This document shows positions 58,118-64,000 of a stretch of DNA of 64,000 bases, piece by piece. A model generated the notes under the pieces. The model saw nothing but the letters and a program-made list of their open reading frames with translations. It did no database searches and was not told where the DNA came from. Each line of letters starts with the position of its first letter. Position 1 is the stretch's first letter. The translations under genes were made by a program, and so were the position numbers. The stretch is from positions 1 to 64,000 of the forward strand of contig WRIC01000005.1 in NCBI GenBank assembly GCA_009782915.1, read 5' to 3'. This DNA is from Propionibacteriaceae bacterium (lineage in GTDB: Bacteria; Actinomycetota; Actinomycetes; Propionibacteriales; Propionibacteriaceae).

Positions 58118-59281
58118 CTAGGTGGTGGGGAGTTTCTCTGCAATCAATGACGTCAATCGGTCGACATTGCCTGTCCGGTGCTCAATCTCAGAGTCGATGA
58201 ACGATTCGATGGCACTGAGGTCGTACTGGTTAGCTTCGATCCCAGCCACCACCTCACTGGCCTCGGTGAAGCGCGGGCCGGGAAAGTCCCTGGGATGGGT
58301 GTAGAATCCACGATCTGTTTCATAGACCTCGGAGTCGAATTGATAGAAGAAGACTGGTTTGCCGAGAAGATACATCTCATAAGCCACGGCAGAGTAGTCG
58401 GTGATCATAGCGTCACACACCGAAAGGATCTCCAAGGTTGAGAAGTCACCGATGACCACAGTACGGGGATCCGGGTCGGCCAACGGGGTCAGTGGATGAA
58501 CCTGGACAATGAGATTGTATAACTCGTAGTTCACTTCGTTTGCCAAGGCTCGTACCTGGTCATCGAGAGACCCTGTGCGGCGAAAAGTTGGGGCAAAGAT
58601 AATGTTCTTCTTGCCCACCAACTGCGGATGAGCCAGCTCAACACGCCCACGAATCTCCCCCATTGTTGTCGAATCACTCAGCACATCCGTACGTGGCAAA
58701 GAAGCCACTATTAACTTCTCAGGGTCGATATTGAAAGCCTCGGCATAGTACTCGACATTGCGCTCACTGCTGGCGATGACCAGGTCATAATTCTCATGTT
58801 GATGCATCAACTGAGCTAGGGTGCGAGGGTCCAAGGAGCTTCGGCCGGTGTTTCCTTCAGCAACATCCAAAGCGCTGTATCCAAATTTTTTGAAAGCCCC
58901 CAGCCCATGCCAAAGTTGGATGATGAACAGCTCTGGTTGATGGCGCAGGATACCCACCGCGATGGAATAGGAATCGAGGACGGCAACCCTGCTGGTCGCC
59001 AAATGATAGACCTGACGGACAAAATGAGGGAGATAACCCACCATGGCCCACGGCCCATGTCCGAGAGTTCGACACAGAACCACCAGGGATGTTTCGGGTG
59101 TTTTCTGTTGCAAGGAGTCGATGAGCAACTGGAAATCGAGTGGAACCTGATCAGATTGGCGAGAGATAAAGACGACCTTGCGGCGTGTGGGGAACAGCTT
59201 CATCAACCCATGGAGTCCGCGAGCGAAACCCTTCGCACATGATAGTGCCACCACAATCAACGAGCGCTTCAGCCGGGTCAT
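58118..59281 (-). CDS. CDP-glycerol glycerophosphotransferase-like enzyme (TagB/TagF family), distal
   Basis: A 387-aa polymerase-type glycosyltransferase that transfers glycerol- or ribitol-phosphate from a CDP-activated donor to a cell-surface polymer. Family hallmarks: VFISRQSDQVPLDF near the N-terminus, QLWHGLGAFKKFGYSALD (HG site), FAPTFRRTGS, and DAMITDYSAVAYEMYLLGKPVFFYQFD with the ITDYSS-type motif, followed by a YETDRGFYTHP motif. The N-terminus has no signal and the protein is probably membrane-associated at the cytoplasmic face. Its ATG overlaps the stop of the previous transferase gene by 4 bases, so the genes are coupled. Confidence 0.87.
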   Translation of the reverse strand: MTRLKRSLIVVALSCAKGFARGLHGLMKLFPTRRKVVFISRQSDQVPLDFQLLIDSLQQKTPETSLVVLCRTLGHGPWAMVGYLPHFVRQVYHLATSRVAVLDSYSIAVGILRHQPELFIIQLWHGLGAFKKFGYSALDVAEGNTGRSSLDPRTLAQLMHQHENYDLVIASSERNVEYYAEAFNIDPEKLIVASLPRTDVLSDSTTMGEIRGRVELAHPQLVGKKNIIFAPTFRRTGSLDDQVRALANEVNYELYNLIVQVHPLTPLADPDPRTVVIGDFSTLEILSVCDAMITDYSAVAYEMYLLGKPVFFYQFDSEVYETDRGFYTHPRDFPGPRFTEASEVVAGIEANQYDLSAIESFIDSEIEHRTGNVDRLTSLIAEKLPTT

Positions 59282-60465
59282 GATCCCTCACCTTCCCGCT
59301 GTGACACACTGGGGGAGAACACTGTTTCGATGAATCTCTGGGTTGCTCGGCCATCGCAGCTGTTGAGGAAGAGTTCGCAAAATTCACTCCAGCGCGGCTC
59401 ATCGATGTCCACACCAGGAATCAAGGCCACAAGCGAATCCAGGTCGTGAACCACCGGACCATAGACGTACTGATCAAAGGGATAATAGAAACCACGAGCG
59501 CCGTCATAGACCTCGAAATCTGGGGTATAGAACACCACCGGGTTCTTCAACAGGGCATTGTCGAAGATCGCCGAGGAGTAGTCGGTGATGAGAAGATCAC
59601 TAACCAAAAGAAGATGGTTGAACTCCTCAAAGCTGGACAGGTCAAGGATCTTGTCCGCGTACTGCGGGGGAATCTCCCAGGACTCTGCGACCAGTGGATG
59701 ATTCTTGATGATGAAGAGATCCCCCTCACCCAGTGTCTGCCCGATGCGGTCAAGATCCAGAAACTCTAAGGGATAACCGACACGGTTATTCACCCCAGTA
59801 CGGTAGGTGGGGGCGAAGAGAATGATGCGGTGGTCTCGAAGCTGAGGGAACTGGGCAAACAACCGATCGCGGGCAAGGTCCTGGGCATCACCATCAAAGA
59901 AGAAATCTGAGCGTGGCACTCCAGTGGCATGGATTTTCTCCAGGGGAATCCCAAAACCCTCGGCAAAATGTGGTCTCATGGCCTCAGAGCTGACGATCAC
60001 ATCAGTGTAGTTGCGGTGGGTGAGAGAGGTACGTGCCGGTGCACCGAAACCCTGTCCCACCCGAGAAAACCCCATCTTTTTCATCGCCCCCATCCCATGC
60101 CAGACCTGAACAAGGCGTACCCCCAAGCGGAGCTTGATGGCATGAAGGAGATGGGAGAAGTCATCAAGCAGGATGTATTGTGCCTGAGCCACAGCCACCA
60201 CCAGGCGGACGCGGTCGATGATTCTCTTCCCCCGCGACTGGTCACTCGCCGGGAAGAACTCCATGATCGAATAGTCGGTCTCGGGTAAGGCTTGGCGAAT
60301 CCAGCGAAGGTTCTCCCCCAAATGATCCCCATGACGCGAAACAAAAACCACGCGGTTGGGTTTCACTGGTTTCACCCGGCACACCACTGAATAGATCAGA
60401 AGATAGCCGATCCACCTCAGGCGCTGAACAAGCGGGACAAGCCGGTCAGGAATCAGTTCTTTCAT
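59278..60465 (-). CDS. CDP-glycerol glycerophosphotransferase-like enzyme, proximal
   Basis: A 395-aa protein of the same family as its downstream neighbour: VFVSRHGDHLGENLRW near the N-terminus, VQVWHGMGAMKKMGFSRVGQGFGAP, FAPTYRTGV and DLLITDYSSAIFDNALLKNPVVFYTPDFEVYDGARGFYYPF. The two paralogues presumably add different units or act at different polymerisation steps (primer versus main chain). A hydrophobic N-terminal stretch (LRWIGYLLIYSVVCRV) may associate with the membrane. It follows the epimerase gene by three bases and overlaps the next transferase by four. Confidence 0.87.
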   Translation of the reverse strand: MKELIPDRLVPLVQRLRWIGYLLIYSVVCRVKPVKPNRVVFVSRHGDHLGENLRWIRQALPETDYSIMEFFPASDQSRGKRIIDRVRLVVAVAQAQYILLDDFSHLLHAIKLRLGVRLVQVWHGMGAMKKMGFSRVGQGFGAPARTSLTHRNYTDVIVSSEAMRPHFAEGFGIPLEKIHATGVPRSDFFFDGDAQDLARDRLFAQFPQLRDHRIILFAPTYRTGVNNRVGYPLEFLDLDRIGQTLGEGDLFIIKNHPLVAESWEIPPQYADKILDLSSFEEFNHLLLVSDLLITDYSSAIFDNALLKNPVVFYTPDFEVYDGARGFYYPFDQYVYGPVVHDLDSLVALIPGVDIDEPRWSEFCELFLNSCDGRATQRFIETVFSPSVSQREGEGS

Positions 60466-60467
60466 CT

Positions 60468-61532
60468 TCAGCCTCGCGGGGCCATCGCTTGAAGAACATC
60501 GAGGGTACGCTCCACACCAACCCGCAGGTCATAGAGTGGTTCCCAACCCAGCTGCGCGAGTTTGCTGCCCTCCAAGGCAGCCACAGTGGCGGCAGAAAAC
60601 CCCTGTTTCTCTGTGTCGCTGGGAAGCTCAGACACCACCTGGCGATTGACACTGGATGCAACCATCACAGCCAAATCCTTCAGCAGGATATCTCCCGACG
60701 GGTGGGCGATGTTGTAGGCCTGCCCTGCCTCACCCAGCAGCACACAGGTCAAGAGACCACCAACCACATCAGCGACATGTTGATAGGAGAAGAATTGGTT
60801 GCCCTCAGACTTGAGTACGATGTCTTGGCCCGCCACAGCCTTGAGCAGAAATTGGCTCAGAGCCTTCGAATCATCGGGTTTCATGGTTGGGCCATAGACC
60901 CGCGGAAGCCTGGGGATGATCACTTCGAGGCCATGATGGATGGCGTAGGCCTGGCACAGCGCTTCACCTGTTCTCTTTGATTCAGGGTATCCCGCCCGAA
61001 CAGTGTTGCAGTCAATGTATCCCATGTCTTTCTCAGTGAACCTCTGGGTTCCACCACGATTGTCTCCATAGATTTCCACAGTGGACAGGAAAGCAAAACG
61101 GCGAGCCCCAGCGCGTACTGCAAGGTCAAGCATGGCGGTGGTTCCTTGAACGTTCGTGACAATCGTGCCAATCGGATCAGTAGCGTAAGCAACCGGATGG
61201 GTGTTGGAGGCGGCGTGAAACACAAAGTCGGCTTCAGCAAGGCGGAGAGGGCCTGCACCCAGGTCGTGAACGAGAATCTGGAGGTTCTTGTCCCCCAGGT
61301 ACGGCGCAAAGCGGGTTTCCAGTCGACACTTGTCACGAGCCACAGCAATGACCCGGCAATTCATGGCATGGGTTCGATTGCGCCACATCACAACATCAAC
61401 CAGGAAACTCCCGATCATTCCCGAGGCGCCACTGAGAACGATCGTGGCATCCTTCAACTGATCCCAGGGCAGGTCGAGGCCACCAACCGCAGCGAGGTCG
61501 CCGAGATAGGTGGGATGATCGAGCAAGTCCAT
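60468..61532 (-). CDS. NAD-dependent epimerase/dehydratase family protein
   Basis: A 354-aa short-chain dehydrogenase-type enzyme with the Rossmann loop LSGASGMIGSFLVDVVMW at about residues 32-49, the DFVFHAASNTHPVAYATDP segment, FLSTVEIYGDNRG, and the catalytic-type YPESKRTGEALC (Tyr-x-x-x-Lys). It should modify a nucleotide-activated sugar or alditol precursor. In this operon, with a TarI-like cytidylyltransferase, its product probably feeds a phosphate polymer. It overlaps the cytidylyltransferase stop (TGATG). Confidence 0.85.
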   Translation of the reverse strand: MDLLDHPTYLGDLAAVGGLDLPWDQLKDATIVLSGASGMIGSFLVDVVMWRNRTHAMNCRVIAVARDKCRLETRFAPYLGDKNLQILVHDLGAGPLRLAEADFVFHAASNTHPVAYATDPIGTIVTNVQGTTAMLDLAVRAGARRFAFLSTVEIYGDNRGGTQRFTEKDMGYIDCNTVRAGYPESKRTGEALCQAYAIHHGLEVIIPRLPRVYGPTMKPDDSKALSQFLLKAVAGQDIVLKSEGNQFFSYQHVADVVGGLLTCVLLGEAGQAYNIAHPSGDILLKDLAVMVASSVNRQVVSELPSDTEKQGFSAATVAALEGSKLAQLGWEPLYDLRVGVERTLDVLQAMAPRG

Positions 61533-62278
61533 CAGGTCTCCTCACCGCTGATGGGCAAAGTTTTGGGAAGAGTTCTGCCCACCACATAGGCGTGGAAGAG
61601 AGCCAAGTCATCTGGTGTAGTCAACTTGATGTTTCTATCGGAGCCCGCTGCAAAATACAGCCGTACCCCCAAATCCACCATCATGGTGTTCGCATACGAG
61701 GAACCGCCGATGCCCACACCTGTTTCGAAAGCCTCCCGATACTTCGTGGAGAGCAGATCGTAGCGATAGGCCTGCGGTGTTGAGACCCGTCGCAGGGTTT
61801 CACGAGGAACATATTCGATGGTGGAGGTTTCGTCTTGTGGGTCAATGCGGAAAATTTGTTCATTGTACGGCAGGGAGGTGACGGCGTTCCCGTGGCGGTG
61901 GCACACAGCAAGCACATCGGAAACCACTGCTGGATCAACCAGGGGGCGTATCCCATCATGAATGATCACCACATCATCATCGGCGCAGGTTCCCTCAAGT
62001 TGCTGAACACCGAGGTAGATGGATTCTTGTGCGGATTCCCCACCCGAGATAATCCAATCCAGCTTGGTGACACTAAACCGATCAGCATAGTCCTGCAGGA
62101 TCTCATGCCACCCATCAATGCACACCACCCCAATGGAGGAAACACTGGGATGTTCTTGAAAAGCCTCAAGGGTATACAGGAGAACCGGTTTGTCTTCAAC
62201 CAGGTGAAACTGCTTCGGCACTTCGAGACCCATGCGCGTACCCGAACCACCTGCGATGATAATTGCTGTTGTTGACAC
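61532..62278 (-). CDS. tarI: IspD/TarI-type cytidylyltransferase
   Basis: A 248-aa nucleotidyltransferase. N-terminal motif AIIIAGGSGTRMGLEVPKQFH (residues 5-25), IISGGESAQESIYLGVQ, VIIHDGIRPLVDPAVV and the C-terminal NIKLTTPDDLALFHAYV motif define the IspD/TarI family, which makes CDP-methylerythritol or CDP-ribitol. The context of two CDP-glycerol glycerophosphotransferase-like genes argues for a TarI-like role in wall teichoic-acid-type polymer synthesis, but an IspD role cannot be excluded by sequence alone. I prefer the GTG at 62278, with AAAGAGG five bases before, over the ATG at 62281. It is first in a four-gene leftward operon. Confidence 0.8.
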   Translation of the reverse strand: MSTTAIIIAGGSGTRMGLEVPKQFHLVEDKPVLLYTLEAFQEHPSVSSIGVVCIDGWHEILQDYADRFSVTKLDWIISGGESAQESIYLGVQQLEGTCADDDVVIIHDGIRPLVDPAVVSDVLAVCHRHGNAVTSLPYNEQIFRIDPQDETSTIEYVPRETLRRVSTPQAYRYDLLSTKYREAFETGVGIGGSSYANTMMVDLGVRLYFAAGSDRNIKLTTPDDLALFHAYVVGRTLPKTLPISGEET

Positions 62279-62370
62279 CATCACCTCTTTTCAACCGTGA
62301 CCCTACCCACCCAGACTACCAGCGCCAACAACGTACGGGAGTGATCAAGGAGCTGTCCTACTCTGTTGGG

Positions 62371-62376
62371 TATGAT
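62371..62376 (+). promoter_or_regulatory. Putative -10 element of the metallopeptidase-like gene
   Basis: TATGAT about 28 bases before the GTG at 62404. The -35 region is not clear. Confidence 0.35.
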
Positions 62377-62403
62377 AGAAAAGCAATGTGAGAGGGGAAT
62401 GTT

Positions 62404-63096
62404 GTGTCTGACATTGTTGTGGATCAGGCTCTTGTGCGTGGTGCTTCAGTGGGGATGTTGAGCGCTGTGCCGGATGGGTATTCGATGACTGCTTTTCATA
62501 GCATGAACAACGGTGCGAAACCTCGCTCATCGAATATGGGGAGTTTCTCGACGAGTTTTCTGCGAGCTGCTGCAACCGGTCTCACTGCGATTGCCATGCA
62601 CCATGAAAACAGCTCTGATGAGGCCATAGTTGAAAAAGCAAAATCAGGTCTGACTCCAGAAGAACAACAACGATCCCTCGACTATATTGCGCTCATCTTG
62701 GCTCAAGCCCAGGAGCCGTACAAGCGACTCTATCTCAACGCTGTTGACAATGTGAGCTTCAAGCACAAAACATCGGACACATTCCCTGGAACGAACCATG
62801 ACAACGAATTTTTCAACTATACAAATGTGGATTTCTACTCAGACTACGCTGATCCCAATGGTCCTTTCTACACCTTGTTCCATGAAATGGGGCATGCCAT
62901 TGATGATTTCGCTAAACCTCTAGGAACAGTCACCGACACGTACACCGTAGATGGGAAAACCATTAGTAGCGCCCTCGGTGGGGACGTTCGTGCTCACCTG
63001 GAAAGCACGATCCCCAGCCACTCGGATCAGGAACAAGTAGAGCAAATTTTTCCCCATGCAACACAGGTAGCCAACAGATTGGCGAAACACATATGA
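62404..63096 (+). CDS. Zincin-like protein, possible toxin or effector domain
   Basis: A 230-aa protein without a classical signal peptide. The motif FYTLFHEMGHAIDDF around residues 154-168 (HExxH plus downstream acidic residue) is the zinc-metallopeptidase signature, and the region before it (FPGTNHDNEFFNYTNVDFYSDYADP) resembles the substrate edge of such folds. The N-terminal 85 residues are helix-rich, as in contact-dependent or type VII effector leaders (inference). GTG 62404 has GAGAGGGG six bases upstream. It overlaps the next gene by four bases. The pairing suggests toxin-immunity, but no test is possible here. Confidence 0.55.
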   Translation: MSDIVVDQALVRGASVGMLSAVPDGYSMTAFHSMNNGAKPRSSNMGSFSTSFLRAAATGLTAIAMHHENSSDEAIVEKAKSGLTPEEQQRSLDYIALILAQAQEPYKRLYLNAVDNVSFKHKTSDTFPGTNHDNEFFNYTNVDFYSDYADPNGPFYTLFHEMGHAIDDFAKPLGTVTDTYTVDGKTISSALGGDVRAHLESTIPSHSDQEQVEQIFPHATQVANRLAKHI

Positions 63097-63866
63097 CCGA
63101 GCAAACACCCAAGAAACGCCCACGATGGACCATCGGAATCACAGTAGTAGCACTCATCATGGCAGCCACAGTGATACGGATAACAACCCTGCCGGGCTGT
63201 TGGGACGGTTGGCCCAAGGGAGACCCCGCACCCTACGACCCCACCGTTGTGCCCAACTTCGTACAACAATGCGAGCTAGAACCAGCTGATACCTACATGA
63301 TTAACCTCGTTCAATTCCTCCAAGAAAAACAGCCAACAAGAAAGAACCCAACCCAAATCCATCACATGCTCGAGAGATGGAGGGAAAAACATGGAGCTGC
63401 TACCACGTTCATGACCCATAACCCTTCCCTAATCCAGGCACCAACCTCGTATGGGAACCTTCACCATCTCAATTTCGGTGTCAACCTGGACCTCTCTGAC
63501 GACGAAAGCCAACAAGGAGAGGTGTACATTGATTTTCACACTAAAACAATGCTCATCGGTACGAAAGATCGAGGTCTCCTATACTCGGCAAATGACGCCC
63601 CCACTCGCCCAGTTTCCACAGAAACGCTCCATGAACTCGACCAACTCCTCAGCCAATGGCTCCCCACATGGTCACACACCGATTACCGCCAACCCCCCAG
63701 CGATTGGCCAGAACCTCCCATCGATTATTGGATTCTTTCAGTATGCTTCGATGACCACACGATATACAGGCTCTACCCAAAGAGTAGGAGCAACACCCCC
63801 GAAGGATTCCTTGACTTCGTCCACGCATTCCAAATTATACTTGATATTGATTTTCTCAATGCTTGA
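63093..63866 (+). CDS. Membrane-anchored protein coupled to the zincin gene
   Basis: A 257-aa protein with one N-terminal membrane helix (WTIGITVVALIMAATVIRI) and an exposed Pro/Trp-rich domain with two cysteines (GCWDGWP, QQCELEP). No family recognised. The ATGA overlap with the zincin-like gene makes co-translation certain enough to suggest partnership; as a membrane-anchored partner it may be the immunity protein or an anchoring factor. Downstream, an overlapping frame ending at 63984 is not convincing. Confidence 0.55.
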   Translation: MTEQTPKKRPRWTIGITVVALIMAATVIRITTLPGCWDGWPKGDPAPYDPTVVPNFVQQCELEPADTYMINLVQFLQEKQPTRKNPTQIHHMLERWREKHGAATTFMTHNPSLIQAPTSYGNLHHLNFGVNLDLSDDESQQGEVYIDFHTKTMLIGTKDRGLLYSANDAPTRPVSTETLHELDQLLSQWLPTWSHTDYRQPPSDWPEPPIDYWILSVCFDDHTIYRLYPKSRSNTPEGFLDFVHAFQIILDIDFLNA

Positions 63867-64000
63867 AGGTGCTGGACGACTCCAGCCAAGGATCGAAAGC
63901 ATCGAGGCCCGAACGAGAAGTACAATCCCTCTGCTACGAGGTGCCGCCCTGCTCTCCGAGGAAGTGATCGAGGATTCTCTTTGATGCTCCTTCTAGGTGG
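63867..64000 (+). other. Unresolved right edge
   Basis: No supported gene; a reading frame from 63451 in another phase ends at 63984 with LQPRIESIEARTRSTIPLLRG, but it is internal to the membrane protein gene upstream and may be chance or a frameshifted fusion tail. Confidence 0.3.

Overview
The window reads as chromosome from a Gram-positive actinobacterium of moderate GC. I favour a relative of the Propionibacteriaceae, with low confidence at family level. Supporting points are ClpC, separate short homoserine dehydrogenase and lysC genes, a LysM plus BTAD membrane protein, class E/F-like sortases, proline-rich small-domain membrane proteins, and several genes whose -10 hexamer lies 6-7 nt before the start codon (leaderless mRNAs).

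Region 1-12.7 kb looks like the right-hand part of an integrated plasmid-like or conjugative element abutting the 3' end of tRNA-Arg(ACG). It holds the tail of an unknown gene, a 1764-aa adenine methylase-helicase of the DarB/COG4646 type, a parB-parA operon bracketed by three copies of a 14-19 bp repeat, a DUF3800-like protein, a 187-bp noncoding duplication, two unknown genes, a possible replication initiator and an HTH protein with a Cys/His cluster. No integrase lies in the window, so the left end is outside.

Region 12.9-32.7 kb is chromosomal. It has a prepilin peptidase, a secreted surface protein with its sortase, M18 aminopeptidase, argS, a very acidic membrane protein, ispE, an ABC exporter followed by a decayed copy of its own 3' end and a MITE-like hairpin, an LRV-type membrane protein, an alcohol dehydrogenase, a proline-rich membrane protein and a membrane-anchored transglutaminase-like protein.

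Region 32.7-53.7 kb has a receiver-like protein, a TPP riboswitch controlling ykoE-ykoD-ykoC (thiamine-precursor ECF transporter), clpC, dapA, hom, a lipoprotein, lysS, a methyltransferase-like gene, a sortase homologue without the catalytic Cys, pyrE, lysC, the LysM/BTAD protein, a GNAT enzyme and a small RHH protein. Interspersed palindromes (REP-like) are scattered here. They occur intergenically and, remarkably, as two in-frame composite insertions inside ykoD, one of them splitting an ATPase domain.

Region 53.7-64 kb has tilS-dacB-rnhA (leftward), a quinone oxidoreductase, a four-gene cell-wall polymer operon (TarI-like cytidylyltransferase, NAD-dependent epimerase, two CDP-glycerol glycerophosphotransferase-like enzymes) and a possible zincin toxin with an overlapping partner gene.

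The strongest candidates for something undescribed are the palindrome family with covarying stems that has invaded ykoD, the duplicated intergenic element at 8.7-9.07 kb, the par-associated repeat, and the cysteine-less sortase.
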